Positions 54,731 to 63,049 of a stretch of 64,000 nt of DNA are shown here, one piece after another (the stretch's first letter is position 1; each line of letters opens with the position of its first letter). The position numbers and the translations under genes are program-made. The DNA comes from Pseudoblastomonas marina. GTDB lineage: Bacteria; Pseudomonadota; Alphaproteobacteria; Sphingomonadales; Sphingomonadaceae. The notes beneath the pieces were generated by a model. That model did no database searches and was not told where the DNA came from. It was given only the letters and a program-made list of their open reading frames with translations. The stretch is from the NCBI RefSeq assembly GCF_014641655.1, contig NZ_BMID01000001.1:1974427-2038426 (forward strand), read 5' to 3'.

Positions 54731-57700
54731 TCAGTCTTCCCACCAATAGGGCAGGCGGCGTGCGTCGCCGGTCTCGACCTCGTTCATCGTCCGCGCATCG
54801 TAGAGCCGCCCGCCGAGCATGACGTGGCTGATCTTGTCCGAATTGCGGATATTTTGCGACGGGTCCGCATCGAGCACCACGAGGTCGGCGAGCTTGCCGA
54901 CTTCGAGACTGCCGATATCGCGATCCATCCCGAGCGAACGCGCCGGGGCGATCGTGCCTGCGCGCAGCGCCTCGACCGGGGTCATCCCGCCGCGCACGAA
55001 GCTCCACAGCTCCCAATGCGCCGCGATCCCGGCCTGTTGGCCGTGCGCACCGATCGACACCTCGACCCCGCGCTCGGCCAGCTTCTTCGCCTCGCGCGCG
55101 GCATCGTCGTCGTAGAACGCCCATTCGGGCGCCTTGGTGCGGCGCGCAGTGCCCGCCAACAGCCATTCGGGCGGCGAATGAATGAGCAGCGGATTGGCGA
55201 AGACGTCCGTTTCCTGACGCCAGTAGGGATCACCGGCAAGCCCGCCATAGGTTACCGCCAGCGTGGGCGTGTAATTGGTGTCCGACTGACTGAAGAACTG
55301 CAGCACGTCCTCGTACATCACCCCGACCGGGATGTTGTGCTCAACCGTCGAGTTGCCGTCGGCGATCAGGTTCATGTCCATCCCGAACAGCGAGCCGCCT
55401 TCGGCCACCACCAGCATGTTTTCCGCCCGCGCGGCGGCGACCACCTGCTGGCGCTGTTCGCGGCGCGGCTGGTTGTAGTTCTTCACGCTGACGCCGCCCT
55501 GCGCCTTGATCCGGCGCACATGCGCAAGCGCATCCTCGTAATTGTCGATCCGGGCGAAGAAGCCGGGCGCCTTCGCGCCGTAGATCACCTCACCGGTCGA
55601 GAAGATGCGCGGGGCGAGCAGGCTGCCGGTCTGCTGGCGTTCGGCGGCGGCGAAGATCGTGCTCGCTTGGCTCGATGGATCGTGGATCGTCGTCGTGCCG
55701 AGCGCGAGCTGCTGGACCTGCGCCCAGTTTTGCTGCGGGATCAGATCACCCTGCCCCTGCGGCCCGTGGGCGTGGGCATCGACGAGACCCGGCATGATCA
55801 CCTTGCCCGCCATGTCGACCGTGGTCGCGCCGCGCGGGATCTCGACCGAACCGGCCGGTCCGACCGCGACGATGCGATCGCCGCGGATCAGCACGGTGCC
55901 GTTCTCGATCGCGCCCGCACCGCTTTCGCCGGCCATGGTCAGGATCTTCGCCCCGACCAGGGCGACCATGCCATCGGGCTTATCCGCCGGCACCGTCATC
56001 GCCATCGAGACGCCGGTTTCGGGCGGGGTGAACTTTTCGTCCGATCCCGGCGCATCGGCGAAAAGCTGCGACAGCGCGACGCGATGGAAGGTGGGGCCGT
56101 TCGACCAGGTTACCGTCCGTCCGTCGGCACTCCAGCCGATATAATCCGCGCCGCCCTTGGAAACCTTGGTCACCGGCAACGCGCCGCCGCTTTCGCCCAC
56201 GCCGATCGCCTGACCACCGGGCATCAGCGGCATCACGAAGAGCTCGTAATTCTGGACGTAGGCGACGAATTCGCCGGTCGGGGAGACGCTGAAGGTGCTG
56301 GCGAGATCCCCCTGGGCGTGGACGCGCTTCGCTTCGCCATTGAGGTCGGTCGAGACCAGCTGGAGGCTTCCGCCGCCGAAGCCGAGCGAGAACAGCCGGC
56401 CGCCGTCGGCACCGAAATGCGGGTTGGAGAGCCCGCGCGCAATCAGTTCTGGCGTGCCGCCACTCGCGCTCACGCGATAGGTACCGGCATCTTCCGAATA
56501 TTCGGGATCGAGCAGGAAGCCACCCTCGCCCTTCTGGAACACGATCGAACGACCGTCGGGCGCGAAACGCGGGTTCGAATAGTGGCCCGGCACGTTCGTA
56601 ATCTTGCGTGGATTGCGACCATCCGCGTCGGCGACGATCACTTCGCCCAGCCCGGCATCGGTCCAGCGGACCCAGGCCATCCGGTTGCCGTCGCGCGAGA
56701 AGGTGGGCCAGCCTTCGATGGCACCGCCGTCGCGCGTCAGACGACGCGGCGTGCCGCCATCGACCGGCTTGACCCACAGCTTGCCGAGGCTTTCGAACAC
56801 CACGCTGCGCCCGTCGGGCGAAAGGGTCGCGCCCTTGGGCATCTTGGTGGTGATCGTATCGGGGGCGACCTCGATCACCGGATGCGGCGCGCTCGCGACG
56901 CCGCGCGTGTCGTCGATGCGGAACGGGATCACCGCCGCGCCGCTACCATCCGCATTCACGCGGCGCAGCTTGCCGCCCGCCCAGAACACGATGGAACGGC
57001 TATCGGGCGTCCAGTCCATGTTGGGGTAAACGCCGTAGACCGCCCATGTCCCTTGGAGGTCGAGGTCGAGATCGCCGTAGATCTCGCGCGTCGCTCCGGT
57101 GGTCAGGTTCTTGACGAACAGCTTGGTCTGGTCGCGTTCGCGCCGGACGAAGGCCATCAGTTTCCCGTCGGGCGACGGGGTCGGGCGAACCGAGCCGCCA
57201 TAGCCCGAAACCGCAGTGCTCGTTTCGCCCGTCGCGAGGTCGTAGCGTTCGATCTCGAACAGCGACTGGGTGGTGTCCTGTGCGTATTCGAAGATCGGGC
57301 CCGAGGACACGTTCCTAGTATAATAGATCGCTTCGCCGTCGGCCGAGTAGATCGGCTCGCCGAGTTCCTTCTGGTGCTGCGGGTTGGGCCGCTCGACCAG
57401 CGCGACACCGCCGCCGCCCGAGACATGGTAGAGCCAGACTTCACCGGTGCCTGCCGATCGTCCCGTCGTGAAGTGTTTCTTGGCGATGATGAAGCGCCCG
57501 TCGGGGGACCAGTTGGGCTGGTTCAGGAGGCGGAAGCTCTCCTTGGTCAGCTGCTTCTTGTCCGACCCGTCGGCATTCATCAGCCAGATATTGTCACCGC
57601 CGCCGCGATCCGAGGTGAATGCGATGCGGCGACCATCGGGCGACCAGCGCGGCTGGACTTCCCAGGCGAGACCTTCCGAAATCCGCGTGGGCGTGCCGCC

Positions 57701-58078
57701 CCCGATCGGCATGGTGTAGATATCGCCGAGCATGGCGAAGGCCAGCATGCGCCCGTCGGGCGAAACGTCGACATCCATCCAGGTGCCTTCGTCGGTACGG
57801 ATCGGGACCTGCTTGATGTCGAATCCGCGCGGGGCGGTGACGTCCCACTTGCCGTCGTCAGCCGTTTCCTCGGCCACCGGGGTCGCGTCGACTTCCTCGC
57901 CGCTGTCCTGTGCGGGAAGCTCGTCGGGCTCGGGTTGCGGCGGGATCACCTCGTCTTCAGGCTTCTCGGTCTCTTCGACCGGCTGGTCCTGCACATCTTC
58001 GTCCTGCGCGAAGGCGGGCTGCGCTACAAGGACGAGGGCAATTGCGGATGCGACTGACGCGACTGAGGTGAATTTCAT
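54731..58078 (-). CDS. Exported amidohydrolase with TolB-like WD40 propeller
   Basis: 1115 residues. A signal peptide (AFAQ, near residue 24) and an acidic Pro/Glu linker lead to a TolB/PD40 beta-propeller (about 115-700, repeated blocks such as WSPDGRRIAFTSDRGG, APDGRSIVFQ), then an amidohydrolase TIM-barrel (about 720-1110). Metal ligands are in GLVDAHAHG (near residue 766), STVEHNIPVG (near 914) and VSIGAHGQQ (near 1010); DLVVLDADP closes it. The substrate is unknown; similar fusions are frequent in exported peptidase-like or cyanuric/imidazolone-like hydrolases of sphingomonads. It is divergent from the glycosyltransferase pair. Confidence 0.85.
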   Translation of the reverse strand: MKFTSVASVASAIALVLVAQPAFAQDEDVQDQPVEETEKPEDEVIPPQPEPDELPAQDSGEEVDATPVAEETADDGKWDVTAPRGFDIKQVPIRTDEGTWMDVDVSPDGRMLAFAMLGDIYTMPIGGGTPTRISEGLAWEVQPRWSPDGRRIAFTSDRGGGDNIWLMNADGSDKKQLTKESFRLLNQPNWSPDGRFIIAKKHFTTGRSAGTGEVWLYHVSGGGGVALVERPNPQHQKELGEPIYSADGEAIYYTRNVSSGPIFEYAQDTTQSLFEIERYDLATGETSTAVSGYGGSVRPTPSPDGKLMAFVRRERDQTKLFVKNLTTGATREIYGDLDLDLQGTWAVYGVYPNMDWTPDSRSIVFWAGGKLRRVNADGSGAAVIPFRIDDTRGVASAPHPVIEVAPDTITTKMPKGATLSPDGRSVVFESLGKLWVKPVDGGTPRRLTRDGGAIEGWPTFSRDGNRMAWVRWTDAGLGEVIVADADGRNPRKITNVPGHYSNPRFAPDGRSIVFQKGEGGFLLDPEYSEDAGTYRVSASGGTPELIARGLSNPHFGADGGRLFSLGFGGGSLQLVSTDLNGEAKRVHAQGDLASTFSVSPTGEFVAYVQNYELFVMPLMPGGQAIGVGESGGALPVTKVSKGGADYIGWSADGRTVTWSNGPTFHRVALSQLFADAPGSDEKFTPPETGVSMAMTVPADKPDGMVALVGAKILTMAGESGAGAIENGTVLIRGDRIVAVGPAGSVEIPRGATTVDMAGKVIMPGLVDAHAHGPQGQGDLIPQQNWAQVQQLALGTTTIHDPSSQASTIFAAAERQQTGSLLAPRIFSTGEVIYGAKAPGFFARIDNYEDALAHVRRIKAQGGVSVKNYNQPRREQRQQVVAAARAENMLVVAEGGSLFGMDMNLIADGNSTVEHNIPVGVMYEDVLQFFSQSDTNYTPTLAVTYGGLAGDPYWRQETDVFANPLLIHSPPEWLLAGTARRTKAPEWAFYDDDAAREAKKLAERGVEVSIGAHGQQAGIAAHWELWSFVRGGMTPVEALRAGTIAPARSLGMDRDIGSLEVGKLADLVVLDADPSQNIRNSDKISHVMLGGRLYDARTMNEVETGDARRLPYWWED

Positions 58079-58178
58079 TGGGCTCTCCCTGTTGTCGGGC
58101 GGGGGCCTAGCAAAGCGCGCGGACGATGCACGAGTCTTTTCGATGGATTGCATGGGCCAGCCGGTTATGGTCGATTCC

Positions 58179-58757
58179 ATGGCGATCCCCCGCATCGTGA
58201 TCTTCGCGCGCCTACCGGTGCCGGGCGAATGCAAGACGCGGCTGATTCCCGAATACGGGCCGGAAGGGGCGACCAAGATTTATCGCTCGCTGCTACTTCA
58301 CACGGTCGAGCAGGCGCTCAAGAGCGGGTTACCGGTGGAGATCCGGACCACCGGCGGGTGCGCTGCCGAGTTCCGCAAATTGCTCGGAGACGGTCCGACC
58401 TTCGTCCCGCAGGGAGATGGCGATCTCGGGGCGAAGCTCGCGCGGGTAGAGCACCCAGCGCTAGTCGTCGGTAGCGATTGTCCCGGCGTGATCCCCAACC
58501 TGTTCGTCGCCGCCGCAACCGCGCTGGCGGAGCGCGAAGTGGTTATCGGGCCCGCGAGCGATGGGGGATACTATCTGATCGGCTTCAACCGCGACGTGGC
58601 CTTCCTGTTCGATGACATGGAATGGAGCACCGATCGGGTGTTCGAGGAGACGATGGCGCGGCTCGCTCAGGCGCAAGTCGCACCCGCCGTCCTGCCTGAG
58701 CTTGCCGATGTCGACGAGCCGGAAGACCTCGCCGACTGGCCCGAATTCGGACCATGA
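58179..58757 (+). CDS. TIGR04282-type glycosyltransferase (arsenosugar biosynthesis)
   Basis: 192 residues. The pattern is that of TIGR04282: IVIFARLPVPGECKTRL at the start, a central LVVGSDCPGV (GSDCPG block) and VIGPASDGGYYLIGF, a small GT-A nucleotidyl/glycosyltransferase fold. The family is named after its place in arsenosugar gene sets, though its exact reaction is not proven. It overlaps the next gene by ATGA. The ATG at 58179 (MAIPRI) is preferred; an ATG 12 bases earlier is possible. Confidence 0.85.
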   Translation: MAIPRIVIFARLPVPGECKTRLIPEYGPEGATKIYRSLLLHTVEQALKSGLPVEIRTTGGCAAEFRKLLGDGPTFVPQGDGDLGAKLARVEHPALVVGSDCPGVIPNLFVAAATALAEREVVIGPASDGGYYLIGFNRDVAFLFDDMEWSTDRVFEETMARLAQAQVAPAVLPELADVDEPEDLADWPEFGP

Positions 58758-59476
58758 GCCTGACGCTCGTCATCCCGGTGCTCGACGAGGCTAAGGCGCT
58801 GCCAGCATTGGTCGAACAGGTCGCTGCGCTCGATCCTCAGCCGCTCGAGATCCTGCTGATCGATGGCGGCAGCGCCGACGAGACGGTTCGCATCGCGCAG
58901 GCCGCCGGATGGCGCGTGCTCGATTGCGAACGGGGCCGGGCGAAGCAGATCAATGCCGGGGTCGCCGCCGCAAGCGGCGACAAGGTCTGCGTGCTCCACG
59001 CCGATACCGAGCCGCCGCGCGATCTCGTCGCGGTGGTCGAAGATACGCTTTCCGATGACCGCATTTCACTCGCCGGGTTCACCACCGTGCTGCGCGGGCG
59101 GGACAAGACCCGTTGGGGCACCTCGTTCCACAACTGGATCAAGACCTGGTACGCGCCGCTTTTCCTGCGCCCGCACCTGTTCTTCAGGGGCGTGCGGCTG
59201 CTGTTCGGCGACCACGCGATGTTCTTCCGCAAGGCGCAGTTCCTTGCCGCCGGCGGCTGCGACCCCGGAACGCCGGTGATGGAGGAAGCCGACCTTTGCA
59301 TCCGCATGGCCGAATATGGCCGGGTTAAGCTGGTTCCGCGGGTGATCTACACCTCGGACCGTCGCGTGGCCGAATGGGGCGCGCTGAAGGCCAACTGGAT
59401 ATATTTCAAGGTCGGCATGATGTGGGCCTTCGGCGCGCGCGAACGGCTCGCCAATCACTACCCCGACATTCGGTGA
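58754..59476 (+). CDS. TIGR04283-type glycosyltransferase (arsenosugar biosynthesis)
   Basis: 240 residues. A family-2 glycosyltransferase: LVIPVLDEAKALPALVEQV, ILLIDGGSADETV, the LHADTEPP acidic motif (likely metal and nucleotide-sugar binding) and GDHAMFFRKAQF. A C-terminal membrane-proximal segment WIYFKVGMMWAFGA follows. TIGR04283 proteins typically sit next to TIGR04282 and ArsM. It overlaps TIGR04282 by ATGA, and its 3' end overlaps the convergent epimerase gene by 19 bases. Confidence 0.88.
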   Translation: MSLTLVIPVLDEAKALPALVEQVAALDPQPLEILLIDGGSADETVRIAQAAGWRVLDCERGRAKQINAGVAAASGDKVCVLHADTEPPRDLVAVVEDTLSDDRISLAGFTTVLRGRDKTRWGTSFHNWIKTWYAPLFLRPHLFFRGVRLLFGDHAMFFRKAQFLAAGGCDPGTPVMEEADLCIRMAEYGRVKLVPRVIYTSDRRVAEWGALKANWIYFKVGMMWAFGARERLANHYPDIR

Positions 59477-60495
59477 GTGTCCGCACCGGACAGGAACCCC
59501 GCCTCGATGCAGTGATCGATCAGCAACTCCAGATAGGCCCGATCCGTCGCACGCGATTCCAGTCCGGTCAGCGCGCGCAAGGCGCTATCGTCGAACTGCG
59601 GGTCGCGCTGGAAATAGCTGGCATATAGCCCCGCGATCCGACCGTAAAGCCGCCGCTCGAGCGGCGGCAACGCTCCGGCATCGAACGCGTCCGGCGAGAC
59701 CAGGGCGGGCCGGGAAAATTGCTCGTAGCCGCCAATCGCACTGGAGAAATCCTGCACCGAGACCGGCGCGCCTGAGACGAGGTGGAAGGTGCCGCCGCGC
59801 GCGGCATCCCAGAGCGTCACCAGCGCCGTCAAGCCGCCCGCGACATGATCGATCGGGACGAAATCGAGCGTTGCGTCGGCGCGCGCCTCCATTTGCTTCA
59901 CGCGCCCCTCGGCGATCAGCTTGAACGCGGCATAGATCGTGTCGAACTGGCGGATTGCCCCGGTCTTGCTGTCGCCGGTGACGATCGACGGGCGCGCGAT
60001 CGCATGCGGCAAACCGCTGGCGCTCACCAGCCGCTCGGCTCCGGCTTTCGAACGTTCGTAGCCATTGGCGAAGCCGGTTTCCGGGAGCGGATCGCCCTCG
60101 CGGATCGTCCCGTCGCGCGTCCCGCAGACATAGGCGGTCGAAACGTAAAGCAGCCCACAGTCGCCCAACCGTGCCAGTTCGATGACGTTGGCGGTGCCCT
60201 GCGTGTTGGTGCGGTGGTATTCCGCATCGGAGAGGTCGAAACGCACTGTCGCCGCGCAATGGACGATCAGGTCGTGCGCTTCCGCCAGAACCTTCGCTTC
60301 ATCATCCGCAAAGCCCAGCAGCGGCTCGGTGATATCGCAGCCAAGCACCCCCGCGACCGGGACCAACGCGCCGCTATTCGCGCGGATCTCGCGGTTGCGA
60401 TGGACCAACGCGGTGACTTCGTGACCCGCCGCGACGAGGCGCGCCGCGAGTTCGCCGCCGATCAGCCCGGCGGCCCCGGTGAGCAGGATCTTCAT
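59458..60495 (-). CDS. NAD-dependent epimerase/dehydratase-like SDR
   Basis: 345 residues. Extended SDR: GAAGLIGGELAA (7-18) for NAD(P), HCAATVRFD, VSTAYVCGT and NGYERSKAGAE (Tyr/Lys pair) then RPSIVTGDS. The sequence is also like fatty acyl-CoA/long-chain reductase-type SDRs, so the substrate is open. It shares its start base with the arsM stop (TGATG), so it is coupled to arsM. It is a likely sugar- or lipid-modifying step in the same pathway. Confidence 0.8.
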   Translation of the reverse strand: MKILLTGAAGLIGGELAARLVAAGHEVTALVHRNREIRANSGALVPVAGVLGCDITEPLLGFADDEAKVLAEAHDLIVHCAATVRFDLSDAEYHRTNTQGTANVIELARLGDCGLLYVSTAYVCGTRDGTIREGDPLPETGFANGYERSKAGAERLVSASGLPHAIARPSIVTGDSKTGAIRQFDTIYAAFKLIAEGRVKQMEARADATLDFVPIDHVAGGLTALVTLWDAARGGTFHLVSGAPVSVQDFSSAIGGYEQFSRPALVSPDAFDAGALPPLERRLYGRIAGLYASYFQRDPQFDDSALRALTGLESRATDRAYLELLIDHCIEAGFLSGADTHRMSG

Positions 60496-61550
60496 CAGCA
60501 GCAGGCCGCCGGGGTGGCCGGAACATCGCCCTGCCCCGCGCCGAACGGCATCGCGATGCCGCAATCGGGGAAAACGCCGTAATGAGTCGAGAAATCACCG
60601 AAGAATTCGAAGTGCTCGGCAAAGCGCGTTTCGGCGAGCATCTTCCAACTATTGCCGCAGATCGGGAACATCCGCCCGGCCTCGATATGGTGGTGCGCGT
60701 CGAGCTCGAACACGCGTTCCTGCCCCGGCACCGTGCCCTTGTAGCGCACCGCCTGCCCGTAATCTTCGCATTGGGTTTCGAGCCCGTCGAGCTTGAACAG
60801 GCGATAGGTCGCCGAATGGAAGGCGATCCCGTCGAGCTTGGCCGCCACCGCCGGATCGCCGATGCCCAGCGGGCGGGAGGTCACCATCCGCGGATCGCGA
60901 AAGCCCGCCTCCTTGGCGAGCGCGACGAAATCGCCCCAGTAGAGCGCTCCCGACAGGCATTCGCCATGCAGCACCGGATCGTCCTTCAGGACCTCGGGCA
61001 CGCGGCGTTCGGCATAGACGTCGGAAAAATACATCTCGCCGCCAGGCTTGAGCAACCGATGCGCAGCCTCGAATACCGCCGCCTTGTCCGCGACGAGGTT
61101 GATCACACAGTTGGAAACCATCACGTCGAAGTTGTTTGCCGCGAGGTCGAGATCGGCCAGCTTCTCGATATCGCCTTCTAGGAAGCGAACGTTGCTTTTC
61201 GCATAGCCGAAGCGCTCGCGTTGCCAGTCCTCGTGCTGGCGCGCGACCGCGAGCTGTTCGGGGGTGACATCGACCCCGGTCACCGAGCCAGTCTCGCCGA
61301 CGAATTGCGCGAGGATATAGGCATCCTGCCCGCTGCCCGAGCCGAGATCGAGCACGTGCGCACCCTCGATCGCCTGGGGGGCGACAAGCCCGCAGCCGTA
61401 ATAACGCGCGCGCACATCCTCGTGCACGTTGCGCATCGCGGCCATCACTGCCGGCGGCGGAGCCTCGGCGGTGCAGCAGGCGTCGGTTTTCAGGTCGTCG
61501 GACCCGGCCAACACCTTGCCGTAGTAATCGCGCGAATTTTCCAGGTTCAT
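60495..61550 (-). CDS. arsM: Arsenite methyltransferase
   Basis: 351 residues. AdoMet-dependent class I methyltransferase (VLDLGSGSGQDAYIL, residues 66-80). The arsenic-binding cysteines of ArsM are all here with the family spacing: Cys25/26 (ACCTAE), Cys53 (YYGCG), Cys148 (SNCVI) and Cys198 (GECLS). It methylates arsenite to mono-, di- and trimethylated forms, the first step toward volatile arsenic or arsenosugars. The C terminus ends in a Cys pair (AACC), possibly another thiol site. The ATG at 61550 matches the usual N terminus. Confidence 0.93.
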   Translation of the reverse strand: MNLENSRDYYGKVLAGSDDLKTDACCTAEAPPPAVMAAMRNVHEDVRARYYGCGLVAPQAIEGAHVLDLGSGSGQDAYILAQFVGETGSVTGVDVTPEQLAVARQHEDWQRERFGYAKSNVRFLEGDIEKLADLDLAANNFDVMVSNCVINLVADKAAVFEAAHRLLKPGGEMYFSDVYAERRVPEVLKDDPVLHGECLSGALYWGDFVALAKEAGFRDPRMVTSRPLGIGDPAVAAKLDGIAFHSATYRLFKLDGLETQCEDYGQAVRYKGTVPGQERVFELDAHHHIEAGRMFPICGNSWKMLAETRFAEHFEFFGDFSTHYGVFPDCGIAMPFGAGQGDVPATPAACC

Positions 61551-61630
61551 GAAACCGCTTGGCCCCTCATTGCGAATAAGACAGTGAACGTTGATACGGC
61601 GCCTATCCATGAAAGGTTTCGGGAACACGC

Positions 61631-63049
61631 ATGAAATTTACGCATGACGCGATCGTCATCGGTGGCGGTGCCGCCGGATTGACGGCGGCAGGGGGCTGCG
61701 CGCTGTTCGGGCTGAAGGTCGCGTTGATCGAAGCGGGCGAAATGGGCGGAGAGTGCCTCAACAATGGCTGCGTGCCGTCGAAGGCCCTCATCACCGCGTC
61801 GCGCCGCGCCGCCGAGGCGCGCGAGCCCACCCGCTTCGGAGTGACTCTGGCAGCGCCGCAGATCGACTATTCGGGCGTGCACAAGCACATCCACGACGCC
61901 ATCGCCGCGATCGCCCCGCACGATTCGCAGGAGCGCTTCGAGGAAATGGGTTGCGAGGTGATCCGCGACCATGCGCGGCTGGTGGACAGGCACACGGTCG
62001 AGGTCGGCGGACGTCAGATTAGCGCGCCGCGGATCGTGCTCGCGACCGGATCGAAGCCGCTCGTCCCGCCGATCGAGGGGATCGAAAGCGTCCCTTATCT
62101 CACCAACGAGAACCTGTTCGATCTGGACGAGCGCCCCGACCACCTCGTGATCGTCGGCGGCGGTGTGATCGGGATGGAAATGGCGCAGGCATTCCGCCGT
62201 CTCGGCTCCGAAGTGACCGTGATCGAACCCGAAGCGCTGCTGGCGCGCGACGACAGGGAGAATGTCGCGGTGGTGGTCGAGGCGATGAAGGCCGAGGGCG
62301 TGCGCTTCGTGACAGGGCTCGCGAAAGGAGTGTCGGGCGGTCCGGGCGCAATCTCGGTTGCGATCGACAATGGCGAGAACGTTGACGGGACCCACCTGTT
62401 GGTCGCGGTCGGGCGTAAAGCGAATATCGACGGCTTGAATCTCGAAGCCGTCGGCATCGAGCGCGGCCGCGACGGCATCGTCGTCGATGACCGGCGCCGT
62501 ACTTCGGTGACCAACATCTACGCGATCGGCGATTGTCGCGCGGGACCGCGATTGACGCATGTCTCGGGCTATGAGGGCTCGAACGTCGCGCTCGAGATTA
62601 CGCTCGGCCTGCCGGCCAAGGTCGATTATTCGGCCCTGCCCTGGTGCACCTTCACCGAGCCCGAAGTCGCGCAGATCGGCCTCACCGAAAAGGACGCGCG
62701 CGCGAAACACGGCGATGCGATCCGCGTGGTGACCGAGACCTTCCACGACAACGAACGCGCGCTTGCCGAGGGCAATGACGCCGGCCGAGCGAAGGTGATC
62801 TTCAAGGGCAAGAAGGTGATCGGCGCGAGCCTGGTGGGCAGGAATGCCGGCGAGTTGCTGTTACCTTATTCGCAGCTGATCACCGGCAAGGCATCGAGTT
62901 TTGCGATGGGCAGCGCGATCATCGCCTATCCGACCCGCAGCGAGATCACCAAGGCCGCCGCCTTCGCCGCGTGGGAGCCGACCGTGTTCGGCAAATGGCC
63001 GAAGAAATGGGCGCGGTTCGTTTCGAACATGAGAAAGCGTTTCGCATGA
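61631..63049 (+). CDS. FAD-dependent pyridine nucleotide-disulfide oxidoreductase (MerA/Lpd-like, incomplete active site)
   Basis: 472 residues. FAD site IGGGAAGLTAA (10-20), redox disulfide GGECLNNGC (Cys42, Cys47), NAD(P) site IVGGGVIGMEMA and second FAD motif YAIGDCR, then a dimerisation domain. The His-Pro-Thr-x-x-Glu motif of dihydrolipoamide dehydrogenase is altered to YPTRSE (Tyr433, Glu438), and the C-terminal Cys pair of mercuric reductase is absent. It therefore reduces neither as usual. It is divergent from arsM (80 bases) and overlaps the radical SAM gene by ATGA, suggesting a role in arsenic or thiol redox. Confidence 0.87.
   Translation: MKFTHDAIVIGGGAAGLTAAGGCALFGLKVALIEAGEMGGECLNNGCVPSKALITASRRAAEAREPTRFGVTLAAPQIDYSGVHKHIHDAIAAIAPHDSQERFEEMGCEVIRDHARLVDRHTVEVGGRQISAPRIVLATGSKPLVPPIEGIESVPYLTNENLFDLDERPDHLVIVGGGVIGMEMAQAFRRLGSEVTVIEPEALLARDDRENVAVVVEAMKAEGVRFVTGLAKGVSGGPGAISVAIDNGENVDGTHLLVAVGRKANIDGLNLEAVGIERGRDGIVVDDRRRTSVTNIYAIGDCRAGPRLTHVSGYEGSNVALEITLGLPAKVDYSALPWCTFTEPEVAQIGLTEKDARAKHGDAIRVVTETFHDNERALAEGNDAGRAKVIFKGKKVIGASLVGRNAGELLLPYSQLITGKASSFAMGSAIIAYPTRSEITKAAAFAAWEPTVFGKWPKKWARFVSNMRKRFA

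Noticed and set aside
54824-58057. Long open frame on the plus strand opposite the amidohydrolase
   Set aside because: It is rich in Arg/His/Asp, has no domain or signal, and mirrors codon bias of the real minus-strand gene, whose propeller and metal motifs are unmistakable.
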